In this document: piece by piece, positions 1-7,704 of the stretch | How the letters are laid out: each line of letters starts with the position of its first letter | Position numbering within the stretch: the stretch's first letter is position 1 | The notes under the pieces: model-generated | The model's input: only the letters and a program-made list of their open reading frames with translations | What the model was told of the DNA's origin: nothing | The model's database searches: none | Assembly (NCBI RefSeq): GCF_003843875.1 | Contig: NZ_RKRF01000013.1 | Span: 62,001 to 126,000 of the forward strand | DNA length: 64,000 bases | Reading direction: 5' to 3' | Origin: Aquisalibacillus elongatus | GTDB taxonomy: Bacteria; Bacillota; Bacilli; Bacillales; Alkalibacillaceae | Made by a program: the position numbers and the translations under genes

Positions 1-437
1 TCACGCTTCGTAAAAGTTGTAACAGGTCCCATTTCCTTCTCTAAATAGTCTAAGACATAAGGACGAAACTGTTCTAATGTTTTTACATTCTTAGATAATA
101 TGGCTTCAATCTGTTCGTGGTTAATATTTGTATACTCACGGACTAACATTTTACGTAACCCAATAACGTCTTTATAAGCTTGCTCATCTTCTTGAGGAAT
201 GACTTTTTCATCGATTAAAATATCAATGATATCCTCATAACTACCTGGGTCGCGCATAATAAAGCCATCGATCATCATATTCCCAACATCGACCATGGAC
301 TCAATCACCATCTGAGATAGTCGTTCAATACCGAGTTTTTCTAAAAAAGTCGCACTGGATTGTTGCTCGTATGTTTCTAATAAACCACTCATATATAATA
401 AAGTGTTTTCAATATGATCCCGATTTACAAAATACAT
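1..437 (-). CDS. yutE: YutE-like (DUF86/HepT-like) protein, 3' end off the window
   Basis: The ATG is at 437 and about 145 codons are readable before the left edge, so the C-terminus is missing. The N-terminus reads MYFVNRDHIENTLLYMSGLL and the body is helical, as in the YutE/DUF86 family. HepT toxins of this fold carry an R-x4-6-H-x-Y motif; the matching stretch here reads RKMLVREY, with Arg in place of His, so RNase activity is doubtful. No MntA-type antitoxin gene lies beside it. B. subtilis also has yutE close to yutD and lytH, which supports the assignment. The function is not known to me. Confidence 0.75.
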   Translation of the reverse strand, partial: MYFVNRDHIENTLLYMSGLLETYEQQSSATFLEKLGIERLSQMVIESMVDVGNMMIDGFIMRDPGSYEDIIDILIDEKVIPQEDEQAYKDVIGLRKMLVREYTNINHEQIEAILSKNVKTLEQFRPYVLDYLEKEMGPVTTFTKR

Positions 438-526
438 AAAACGACACTCCTATACACGTTTAATTTGTTCTCAATTAGTAATCATATCACATTTTTTTGC
501 ATGACGATTGGATAAACAGTTATCTT

Positions 527-555
527 ATGACAGACGGGATTGATTCTGCTAAAAT
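527..555 (+). promoter_or_regulatory. SigA-type promoter of the DUF3055 gene
   Basis: ATGACA at 527-532, a 17-base spacer, then TAAAAT at 550-555. The predicted transcript starts near 562, which rules out the upstream ATG at 497 and supports the start at 587. Confidence 0.55.
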
Positions 556-586
556 ATGGTCAACAAAACCCTTAGGAGGTTCTAAA

Positions 587-859
587 ATGAATTTCGAAAT
601 TCTATCCGACGAAAGAGAACAAGCCGAACTTCGTTATGTTTGTGTCAGGACTGAGACAAGACGTTACGATTTAATTTTAATGACGAGCGAAAGTTTGAAT
701 GAAAAAAACGAAGTCGTACTGATTGATTACCAGGGGTCAAGGTATACGAAAATACATAAGAACAAAATTGAGGACAGCGAGTATTTGGCACATGCGTTTA
801 ATGTCAATGAATATGAGTCCGAAGAAATTTATGCATTCTTAAAAGAAGTTTTAGAATAA
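587..859 (+). CDS. small conserved protein, DUF3055-like
   Basis: A 90-residue soluble protein with no signal peptide or membrane segment. The middle (LILMTSESLNEKNEVVLIDY) and the acidic end (NVNEYESEEIYAFLKEVLE) resemble the DUF3055 family of small Bacillales proteins, whose function I do not know. The open frame begins at 497, but AGGAGG at 574-579 sits seven bases before the ATG at 587 and a good promoter lies between the two ATGs, so 587 is the start. The next gene begins 40 bases downstream, and a hairpin covers that gene's ribosome site. Confidence 0.7.
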   Translation: MNFEILSDEREQAELRYVCVRTETRRYDLILMTSESLNEKNEVVLIDYQGSRYTKIHKNKIEDSEYLAHAFNVNEYESEEIYAFLKEVLE

Positions 860-866
860 GATTAAA

Positions 867-895
867 CCTCCTGTACAAACTAATGTTACAGGAGG
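867..895 (+). promoter_or_regulatory. hairpin that buries the ribosome site of the next gene
   Basis: CCTCCTGTA (867-875) and TACAGGAGG (887-895) form a perfect 9-bp stem with an 11-base loop. The 3' arm is the Shine-Dalgarno sequence of the gene starting at 900. No U-run follows, so it is not a terminator. A role in limiting translation is inferred. Confidence 0.5.
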
Positions 896-899
896 CGTT

Positions 900-1190
900 A
901 TGATGCGAAGAAATCGAAGAATTAAAGATCAACAAGATGATTTCACACCTGTTGAAGTTCAAGATAATTATCAAGTGCCTGAAGAATTCCCAGAAGGCAA
1001 TTATGGCAATCCATTTAACGCAGATGAACCCTTAAAACCTTATCCAAATAAAGAATCCAAGCGTCATTTTTCAGCTTTTAACTATGAAAATAAAGAACTG
1101 CATGCTGATTTACCAAGACAGACGCCTGGAGCTCATGTTCCTAAAGACTTTCCAAATGAGGAAGGTATCGCTAAAGACGAAAAAGAATGA
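900..1190 (+). CDS. small hydrophilic conserved protein
   Basis: A 96-residue charged protein that begins MMRRNRRIKDQQDDF and is rich in Pro, Asn, Glu and Asp, with no hydrophobic segment. Phrases such as VPEEFPEGNYG and DLPRQTPGAHVP resemble a short cytosolic protein found beside yutD in many Bacillaceae; I know no function for it. GGAGG (891-895) precedes the ATG by four bases. The compact loop-rich composition suggests a mostly unfolded protein. A hairpin terminator starts at its 3' end. Confidence 0.7.
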   Translation: MMRRNRRIKDQQDDFTPVEVQDNYQVPEEFPEGNYGNPFNADEPLKPYPNKESKRHFSAFNYENKELHADLPRQTPGAHVPKDFPNEEGIAKDEKE

Positions 1191-1217
1191 CCTGCGCTTA
1201 GGGTCATTCTTTTTTTA
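1180..1217. terminator. bidirectional hairpin terminator
   Basis: AAAAAGAATGACC (1180-1192) pairs with GGTCATTCTTTTTT (1202-1215). A-run and T-run flank both sides, so it can end the plus-strand gene at 1190 and the converging yutD. Confidence 0.8.
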
Positions 1218-1487
1218 TCCATCAATTCGTTTCATGACAAAGTACGCGCAACCAAAGTTGCAATACTCATATAAGTAATCTTCTAATGTTGAAATTTTCG
1301 TATCAAAAGTCGCTTTTTGATTTTGGTCATCATAAAAACCTTTTAAGCGAAGTTGTCCAAATCCCCAATCGCCTACTATAAAATCATACTTAAGTAAAAT
1401 ATCACTCATGCGCTCTTCAACGTTTTCTTCTTGAAAGCCTTCTTTATGATCAATGATAATTTCGTATTGTTGGCCTAGTAGTTCCAA
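1215..1487 (-). CDS. yutD: YutD family protein
   Basis: A 90-residue protein matching YutD (DUF1027) throughout, including ILLKYDFIVGDWGFGQLRL and the C-terminal YLYEYCNFGCAYFVMKRI. The start is a TTG at 1487: GAGGTGA (1494-1500) lies six bases upstream and no ATG is available in frame. The two Cys in NFGCAYF context are conserved features of the family as I recall it. The molecular function is unknown. It is monocistronic, converges on the preceding small gene and shares its terminator. Confidence 0.9.
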   Translation of the reverse strand: MELLGQQYEIIIDHKEGFQEENVEERMSDILLKYDFIVGDWGFGQLRLKGFYDDQNQKATFDTKISTLEDYLYEYCNFGCAYFVMKRIDG

Positions 1488-1606
1488 TTTAAATCACCTC
1501 TGATACCTATTAGTGTACCATATTTTCCTAATTCAAAGAGTACATTTTTTTTGAATAACTGAACAGTATAACAATCAAGCAGACATTACCTAAAGGAGAT
1601 TTTAAC

Positions 1607-2587
1607 ATGATACGTCTACATAGACGAATAATCTTTTTTTCTTTAGTGTTCATGTTCTTCATGACCTCGCCTCTAGTCACACAGGCTAAAGAAGAAACAA
1701 AAGAGATAAATGAAGCAGATTTACGACAAGCGTTATATCAAAAAACAGAAGCGTTGACACAAGTCCCCTGGTATTACTTAGCGGCAATGGATCAATACGA
1801 ACGAAACATTCGAAAAACAAACGATGATGATCGTATAACCGGTATACAAATTTCCTTTGAAAAATGGTACGGCGTTTTACCACCAGGACCAAGTCACAAT
1901 GAACGCGAGGAGTTGGTGACCTTATTTGGTGGAATAGGTAAAGATGGGAATGGTGATGGCATTGCAGATCCGACAGATGATGAAGATGTTTTATATACGT
2001 TTGCTATGGAGATACAGCAAAAAATCGCCGAAAATAACAGCATGGAATCGGCGATTACTGCTTATTACGAACGAGAAAAAGCAACTACGATCATTACACA
2101 AATAGCAAAACTTTTTAGTCATTATCAGACGGTTGATTTAAGTGAGCGAGCGTTTCCTATTCCGAAATGGAATAATTATAGCTACCGATCTACTTGGGGA
2201 GATACTCGCGGATATGGAGGCAGACGCATACATGAAGGGACAGATATTTTTGCAGGTTATGGAACACCTGTAAGAAGCACATCTTACGGAGTTGTGGAAA
2301 TTAAAGGCTGGAACCGATTTGGCGGCTGGCGGATCGGCATTCGAGATATGTATAGTATTTATCATTACTATGCTCACTTAAATTCGTTTGCGGATGGTAT
2401 TGAAGAAGGTTCCATTGTTGAGCCGGGAGATGTGATTGGTTCTGTTGGAGCATCAGGTTATGGGCCAGAGGGAACGTCCGGAAAATTCCCGCCGCATTTA
2501 CACTATGGTATGTATAAAGATAACGGGAAGAACGAATGGGCATATGACCCATACCCTTATTTAAAACGTTGGGAACGACAACGATAA
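1607..2587 (+). CDS. lytH: sporulation peptidoglycan endopeptidase LytH (M23)
   Basis: 326 residues, the same length as B. subtilis LytH (YunA). An N-terminal signal peptide (residues 1-28, Arg-rich then FFSLVFMFFM) exports it. The C-terminal half is a LytM/M23 metallopeptidase: zinc ligands H209 and D213 lie in RRIHEGTDIFAG, and H297 and H299 in PPHLHYGMY. LytH is a mother-cell L-Ala-D-Glu peptidase that trims cortex peptidoglycan to single L-alanine side chains in late sporulation; that role comes from the family. AAAGGAG lies seven bases before the ATG. It lies near yunB, as in B. subtilis. Confidence 0.92.
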   Translation: MIRLHRRIIFFSLVFMFFMTSPLVTQAKEETKEINEADLRQALYQKTEALTQVPWYYLAAMDQYERNIRKTNDDDRITGIQISFEKWYGVLPPGPSHNEREELVTLFGGIGKDGNGDGIADPTDDEDVLYTFAMEIQQKIAENNSMESAITAYYEREKATTIITQIAKLFSHYQTVDLSERAFPIPKWNNYSYRSTWGDTRGYGGRRIHEGTDIFAGYGTPVRSTSYGVVEIKGWNRFGGWRIGIRDMYSIYHYYAHLNSFADGIEEGSIVEPGDVIGSVGASGYGPEGTSGKFPPHLHYGMYKDNGKNEWAYDPYPYLKRWERQR

Positions 2588-2648
2588 ACTTGAAAATCCG
2601 CTTCATTATTGAAAAAATAGTATTAGACTAATTTTGGAGTGGAGAACC

Positions 2649-3671
2649 GTGAAGAAAATAGCCGGAAGTCGTGTTATTAAAACAGGAGTAGCCATATTTT
2701 TAACCGCATGGATCTGTGATATGTTAGGTTGGCCTCCTGTTTTTGCCGTGATTACCGCAATTGTCACAATCGAACCCAGTGTCTCACAATCGATTAAAAA
2801 AGGCATTGTACGTTTCCCAGCGTCCGCGATTGGATCGTTTTTTGCGGTTTTGTTTATATCGTTATTCGGACACTCACCAATTACTTATGCATTGGCGGCA
2901 GTGTTTACGATTGTCACAACTTATAGACTAAAACTTTATTCAGGACTTTTAGTAGCGACATTAACGGCTGTTGCCATGGTTGAAGTGATTCACACTAATG
3001 TCATCATGTCGTTCTTTATTCGTTTAGGTACGACGACAATCGGACTCATTGTATCAACGCTCGTTAACATGTTTGTTCTACCACCTGATTACACGAAGGA
3101 TATTTCTAAAAAACTCCTTTCAATTACGCAAAAAACAGGCGAAGCAGTTGAACAAGTTTTTCATCAATATATTTTAAATAGTACGCAAAAAACTAGATGT
3201 CAAACACGATTGGATCAGCTTGACCGAGAAGTCCGTCAAATTGAGTCATTAGTTCAATTTCAAAAAGACGAAACGCAATATCATCCTCTTACAGTTTCTG
3301 AACAGCAGGAATTCAAACATGCTCAAGAACAACTGATCCGAATTAAACTCATGATTTATCATTTAGATAATATTTTAAACACGCCACTTACGGAGTTGTC
3401 ATTAAGCGAAAAAGAACGAATGAAAATTTTAGAAGCTGTAGGCGAACTCGCCCACGCGATGAAACAACATACGAAATTCGATTTATCAAAACACCGTCAG
3501 AAATTAAAAGACTTAATTGATTTTTATTGGGAGGACAACGATAAATTGCGTAGTGAGCAAAAAGACTATCCGACCGCCTTCCCTGCTAAGCTCATTGTGT
3601 TGTACGAACTAGTGGCTATTTTTACATTAGTTGAAAATTACTATAAAGCGAATGTATATAAAAGCGAGTAG
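2649..3671 (+). CDS. aromatic acid exporter family membrane protein
   Basis: 340 residues. The first 150 contain about five hydrophobic segments (VAIFLTAWICDMLGWPP, VFAVITAIVTIEPSV, IGSFFAVLFISLFG and others) as in the ArAE_1/DUF939 family; B. subtilis YqjA is the recalled relative. The rest is a cytoplasmic, Gln/Glu/Lys-rich helical domain, probably coiled coil. The open frame starts with TTG at 2634, but GGAGTGGAG (2636-2644) points to GTG at 2649. The family is predicted to export small organic acids; the substrate is unknown. Its stop codon lies inside a terminator stem. Confidence 0.75.
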   Translation: MKKIAGSRVIKTGVAIFLTAWICDMLGWPPVFAVITAIVTIEPSVSQSIKKGIVRFPASAIGSFFAVLFISLFGHSPITYALAAVFTIVTTYRLKLYSGLLVATLTAVAMVEVIHTNVIMSFFIRLGTTTIGLIVSTLVNMFVLPPDYTKDISKKLLSITQKTGEAVEQVFHQYILNSTQKTRCQTRLDQLDREVRQIESLVQFQKDETQYHPLTVSEQQEFKHAQEQLIRIKLMIYHLDNILNTPLTELSLSEKERMKILEAVGELAHAMKQHTKFDLSKHRQKLKDLIDFYWEDNDKLRSEQKDYPTAFPAKLIVLYELVAIFTLVENYYKANVYKSE

Positions 3672-3695
3672 AAAGGGGTTCTACTCGCTTTTGTG
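3661..3695 (+). terminator. terminator overlapping the stop codon
   Basis: AAAGCGAGTAG (3661-3671) pairs with CTACTCGCTTT (3681-3691) around a 9-base loop, followed by TTTTG. The TAG stop of the upstream gene is the last part of the left arm. Confidence 0.8.
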
Positions 3696-3710
3696 TGCTA
3701 TGGTTTTAGA

Positions 3711-4153
3711 TTTATGCGGTGTTTCTTCGAATTTATGCGTATCAAACCTTGTCGAACGTTACCTTTTCTCAAATTTATGCGCCCTTATCAACCCGTTTAT
3801 GCGCTATTTTTATATCGGACGAATTTTGATCAATGAGTGACCACAACGGTACTCCCTTTTACATTTATGCGCCATGTTTTTCGATTTATGCGCTACCTTC
3901 TTGAATTTATGCGTATCAAATTTTGTCGAATGTTACCTTTTTTCGAATTTATGCGGTGTTTTGAGACACTTTATGCGCTATTTTTAATCGGATAATAATT
4001 TTAGATTAGACAGTGGCCACAATGGGACCCCTTTTTACATTTATGCGCTATATCTTTGGATTTATGCGCTACTTTTTCGAATTTATGCGTATCAAATTTT
4101 GTCGAACGTTACCTTTTCTCAAATTTATGCGGTGTTTTGAGGCACTTTATGCG
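3711..4153 (+). repeat. 21-bp-phased array of TTTATGCG, 14 copies
   Basis: TTTATGCG starts at 3711, 3732, 3774, 3796, 3864, 3885, 3906, 3948, 3970, 4040, 4061, 4082, 4124 and 4146. Within a block the steps are 21, 21, 42 and 22; blocks are separated by 68-70. A higher-order unit of about 175 bp (4082-3906-3732 and 4146-3970-3796) repeats about two and a half times. All copies read the same way. The array fills the gap between a plus-strand terminator and the stop of the histidine kinase gene, ending seven bases from it. I see no gene and no minus-strand terminator here. Confidence 0.9.
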
Positions 4154-4159
4154 CTATTT

Positions 4160-5473
4160 TTAAAACCGAACTATAAATTTCGCTCCGCCTAAGGACGATT
4201 GTTGTACTTCAATGGTACCGTTTGACTCATCTACAATCGTTCTGGCAATCGCAAGGCCAAGACCTGTTTCTCCGCCTTTTCCTTTAACGAATCGGTTAAA
4301 AAGATACGGGACAATGTCTTCTGGAACTCCATCACCATCATCTTCAACAACAATTGTCTCGTTATGAATGCTAATTCTGACCTCGGACTGAGCATGTCGT
4401 ATGGCGTTGACGACAATGTTTAAGTGCGCCTGCAACAGTTTTTCCTCATCAGAGTAAATCATAAAATCGTCGTCTGTATTTAGATTTAGCTGAATCTCGT
4501 TCTGTTCCGCTAACGGAATCATTCGGTCGTAGACTTTAGTCAGTAAGTGAGATAATTGGATACTTTTTCTTTCAAACGTATCTTGCTGGCTTTCTAATTT
4601 TGCAAGCCAGATCATCTCATTAATAATTTTTTTCAACCTATTAATTTCCTCGACCATCGTTTCAAGGCCTCGGTCGCGTTCTTCACCCGTAAACACGCCT
4701 TCCTTAATACCTTCAGCATAGCCTTGTATCGTCATGAGAGGTGTTTTCAACTCATGACTAGCGTTTTGGAAAAAGGTTTGTTGCGATTCCATGTAGCGCT
4801 GTAGTTCATCAGCCATATCAAACAGGCTTTGTTCCACTTCTTTAATCTCACCCGTTGTCTCAACCCGTTTTAAAGAATTAAACTCGCGCTTTTCGACTTT
4901 TTTCAACTCATGTTTTAACAGGGTAAGCGGCTTGACTAGACGGTTCGTTAAAAAGTAACTCATCGCGATCGCCATCACCCCGCCGATGACAAAAACAAGT
5001 AATAACCGATTCAGAAAACTACTTTGCACTTCTTGTAAATCGGTCAAAGGTGTCAATAAAATAAGCTCTACGCCCGTGCTGTTTGGCTGCCTTGCTATGC
5101 GGGATGTAACGTATTTTTGATTTGACCCTTCCCAAAGGTTTTCTGAGTAGTTATTGAAATAATCCTCTTGATAAAACTGTTGGGTGTGTGATGCTGACAT
5201 CGTAGAAAACAACACAGTATCCTCACGCGTATGATACAAAATTAAATCGCCTTCTTGAGACATTAAAAAGTCCTGAAATTCACTAATCGACCGATCCGTC
5301 CCATACTCGTTATTTAAAATATCGATTAAAATCTCGCCTTTTTGCCTTAACTCCACTTCTTCTTTTTCAATTAACATATCTAAAATTAATGAATAAATGA
5401 CGATTCCCGTTAAGGCTAAAATGACAACTAAAAGTCCTGAAAAAGCGATATTTAATTGCGTCCGTAATTTCAT
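4160..5473 (-). CDS. sensor histidine kinase
   Basis: 437 residues with a classical layout: membrane segment near residues 8-32, an extracytoplasmic sensor domain of about 125 residues, a second segment near 155-175, a HAMP linker, then HisKA with the phospho-acceptor in FFQNASHELKTPLM and an ATPase domain with N box (NIVVNAIRHA) and G boxes (VEDDGDGVP, GLGLAIA). Its ATG overlaps the regulator stop by four bases (ATGA), so translation is probably coupled. The htrA gene lies divergently next to the pair, which recalls CssRS of B. subtilis (secretion and misfolding stress); that identity is an inference from context and general similarity. Confidence 0.85.
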   Translation of the reverse strand: MKLRTQLNIAFSGLLVVILALTGIVIYSLILDMLIEKEEVELRQKGEILIDILNNEYGTDRSISEFQDFLMSQEGDLILYHTREDTVLFSTMSASHTQQFYQEDYFNNYSENLWEGSNQKYVTSRIARQPNSTGVELILLTPLTDLQEVQSSFLNRLLLVFVIGGVMAIAMSYFLTNRLVKPLTLLKHELKKVEKREFNSLKRVETTGEIKEVEQSLFDMADELQRYMESQQTFFQNASHELKTPLMTIQGYAEGIKEGVFTGEERDRGLETMVEEINRLKKIINEMIWLAKLESQQDTFERKSIQLSHLLTKVYDRMIPLAEQNEIQLNLNTDDDFMIYSDEEKLLQAHLNIVVNAIRHAQSEVRISIHNETIVVEDDGDGVPEDIVPYLFNRFVKGKGGETGLGLAIARTIVDESNGTIEVQQSSLGGAKFIVRF

Positions 5474-6150
5474 GTGGACCCCTCTTCTACTTTAAAACGA
5501 TAGCCGTATCCCCACACGGTCTCAAGCGGAATATCCGTGAATTTTTTCCTCAACCGTTTGACTAAATCATCAACTGCTCGATCACTGCCGACGTAATCAT
5601 CACCCCAAACACGTTGGAGTAATTCCTCACGTGAAAACGCTCGGTTCGGATGCTTCGCAAAGAGTAACGTCATACCAAATTCTTTTGTCGTCAGTTCAAC
5701 CTCTTGACCTTTCCAAAAAACGCGTCGCTCATCAGGGTAAATCATTAGGTCTAATACTTGGATTTCTGCCTCATTTGATTGGCTTGTCGGTTGAACACGT
5801 TTAAACAACCGCTTCACTCTTGCGACGAGTTCGCCTGGACTAAACGGTTTCGTTAAATAATCATCACCGCCTAATTCTAGTCCAAGAATTTTATCCACTT
5901 CTTCGTCTTTGGCTGAGATGATGATGATGGGAACGTCACTTTTTTCACGAATTTTTTTACAAAAATCATAACCATCCATTCCTGGAAGCATAATATCTAA
6001 AATCCACATATCTGGTGGGTTTGTTTTCCACAAATTCATTCCTTGCTCCGCATCATCTAGCACGTTCACTTCGTATCCGGATTTTTCTAAATAAGCTGAT
6101 ACAATGCGTTGAATATTTGGATCATCTTCTACAACAGCGATGCTTGTCAA
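5470..6150 (-). CDS. OmpR-family response regulator
   Basis: 226 residues: receiver domain with acidic pocket (VVEDD), phospho-acceptor Asp in MWILDIMLPGMDGYDF and the conserved Lys in DDYLTKPFSPGE, then a winged helix (ELTTKEFGMTLLF to WGYGYRFKVEEG). The open frame reaches back to an ATG at 6180, but the clear ribosome site AGGAGGTGG (6156-6164) precedes a TTG at 6150, giving a start right at the receiver domain. It is the first gene of a two-gene operon with the kinase. CssR also has an LWILDIMLP block; divergent htrA makes a CssR-like envelope stress regulator the best guess. Confidence 0.85.
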   Translation of the reverse strand: MTSIAVVEDDPNIQRIVSAYLEKSGYEVNVLDDAEQGMNLWKTNPPDMWILDIMLPGMDGYDFCKKIREKSDVPIIIISAKDEEVDKILGLELGGDDYLTKPFSPGELVARVKRLFKRVQPTSQSNEAEIQVLDLMIYPDERRVFWKGQEVELTTKEFGMTLLFAKHPNRAFSREELLQRVWGDDYVGSDRAVDDLVKRLRKKFTDIPLETVWGYGYRFKVEEGST

Positions 6151-6306
6151 AACAGCCACCTCCTGAATCAACTCTATCATCTATTTTATTAAATACCCAT
6201 TTGAAAAGCTAAAATTACACACTTTTTATACATTTTTCTTAAATGAATGCCACAAAAGTGTCCCATAATAATAATTGAAAAATCTAATTGGTGAGGTGAT
6301 CCATTT

Positions 6307-7518
6307 ATGGACGAAGAACAAAAACTAGAACAGCAAGAAACGACTCATCAAGACACACATAAATCTAGTGAATCAAAAGGAATCGGCAAACTATTTATGG
6401 CTGGTATCGTAGGTGGTGCTGTTGCGACCATTATGACTGCCTTTTTACTATCTACGAATATATTAACGAGTGCCAATGAATCAGAGAATTCGGAGCAGCC
6501 TGACGAAGAAAGTCAGGAACAAGCCGAAATATCGGACAACGTTTTTGACTCAGAGAATATTTCTACAGACTTAAATGAATTAGCTAAATCGATTGTTGGC
6601 GTGGTCAATATCCAGCAACAGAACATCTTTGACCAAGGCTCTGAAACTGGAACCGGCTCAGGAATTATTTACAAAAAAGACGCCGGCGATGCTTATGTCG
6701 TGACCAACCAACACGTCATTGATGGTGCTGAACAAGTCGAAGTGGCATTGAATCAGGACGAACGTGTTGACGCTGAGATTGTTGGTAAAGATCAACTAAC
6801 CGACTTAGCGGTATTGAAAATTGACGGTAATAAGGTGAGCAACGTTGCTAAACTAGGTAGCTCAGAAGATACGATAGTTGGCGATACGGTTGTCGCTATT
6901 GGAAACCCACTAGGTCTGGAATTTTCCAACTCAATTACAAAAGGGATCATTAGTGGTAAAAATCGTTCGTTAAGTGTCGATACGAATGGTGACCGTCAAC
7001 CGGATTGGGTAACAGATGTTATTCAAACAGACGCAGCGATTAACCCTGGTAACAGCGGCGGCGCATTAGTAAATGAAAAAGGCGAAGTTATCGGCATTAA
7101 CTCTATGAAAATCGCTCAGCAACGTGTAGAAGGTATGGGTTTTGCCATTCCGATTGATCAAGCGCAAAAAGTCATTCAAGAAATTGAAGAGCACGGCGAA
7201 GTAAAACGACCGTTAGTCGGCATCAGCGCAGTCGGAATTAATCAGGTTCCACAACCTTATAACCAAAACATCCAGCTACCATCTGATGTTAGCGAAGGTT
7301 TAGTCGTCGCTCAAGTTCAAGACGGCTCTCCAGCAGCCGAAGCAGGTCTTCAACAATATGATGTCATTACGAAGATCAACGACCATGAAATCAAAAACAC
7401 CATCGACCTAAAAACGTACCTCTATAACCAAGTTAAGATAAATGACGAAGTAGAATTAACGTTTTACCGTAATGGTGAAGAACAAACGGTCACACTAACA
7501 TTAGATAAGGCCATTTAA
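6307..7518 (+). CDS. htrA: membrane-anchored HtrA-type serine protease
   Basis: 403 residues: acidic cytoplasmic start, one membrane anchor (about 29-50), a very acidic linker (55-90), a trypsin-like domain and a C-terminal PDZ domain (about 300-400). The catalytic triad is visible as H136 (VVTNQHVIDG), D166 (LTDLAVL) and S250 (NPGNSGGALV). The family degrades or refolds misfolded proteins at the outer face of the membrane. GAGGTGAT precedes the ATG by six bases. It is transcribed divergently from a two-component operon, like a CssRS target in B. subtilis. I see no clear regulator box in the 156-base gap. Confidence 0.9.
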   Translation: MDEEQKLEQQETTHQDTHKSSESKGIGKLFMAGIVGGAVATIMTAFLLSTNILTSANESENSEQPDEESQEQAEISDNVFDSENISTDLNELAKSIVGVVNIQQQNIFDQGSETGTGSGIIYKKDAGDAYVVTNQHVIDGAEQVEVALNQDERVDAEIVGKDQLTDLAVLKIDGNKVSNVAKLGSSEDTIVGDTVVAIGNPLGLEFSNSITKGIISGKNRSLSVDTNGDRQPDWVTDVIQTDAAINPGNSGGALVNEKGEVIGINSMKIAQQRVEGMGFAIPIDQAQKVIQEIEEHGEVKRPLVGISAVGINQVPQPYNQNIQLPSDVSEGLVVAQVQDGSPAAEAGLQQYDVITKINDHEIKNTIDLKTYLYNQVKINDEVELTFYRNGEEQTVTLTLDKAI

Positions 7519-7524
7519 TAGAAC

Positions 7525-7560
7525 AAGGTCCTAAGCTCGAGAGCTTAGGACCTTAATTTT
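7525..7560 (+). terminator. terminator of htrA
   Basis: AAGGTCCTAAGCTC (7525-7538) pairs with GAGCTTAGGACCTT (7541-7554); AATTTT follows. The 21-bp array starts inside its T-run. Confidence 0.8.
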
Positions 7561-7700
7561 ATCCGCAGGTTTTGACTGCTTATCAGCATGTTTTTTCATG
7601 TTACACGCAGGTATTGTGAGTTTACCTGCAAGTTTTTTGAGTTTACCCGCATGTTTTTTCGATTTACCTGCAGGTTTGGTGAATTTATCCGCAGGTTTGC
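7558..7700 (+). repeat. 21-bp tandem array TTTAYCCGCAGGTTT, 7 copies
   Basis: The word TTA(T/C)C-x-GCA starts at 7559, 7580, 7601, 7622, 7643, 7664 and 7685: exactly 21 bases each time. Copies differ (GCAGG, GCATG, GCAAG) but always read the same way. It begins at the htrA terminator and ends five bases before the aceA stop codon. Read on the minus strand one frame stays open as a seven-residue repeat (NLQVNRK, NMRVNSK), which I treat as a by-product of the period. Confidence 0.92.
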
Positions 7701-7704
7701 CGTT

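Noticed and set aside
497-586. Longer N-terminus for the DUF3055-like protein from the ATG at 497
   Set aside because: It would start upstream of the promoter at 527-555; the ribosome site and family length point to 587.
3631-3840. Plus-strand open frame over the start of the TTTATGCG array
   Set aside because: Runs out of phase through the end of the preceding gene and its terminator into the repeat.
3711-4153. CRISPR array
   Set aside because: The repeat word is only 8 bases, the spacing is 21 bases, there are no unique spacers of 30 bases or more, and no cas gene is present.
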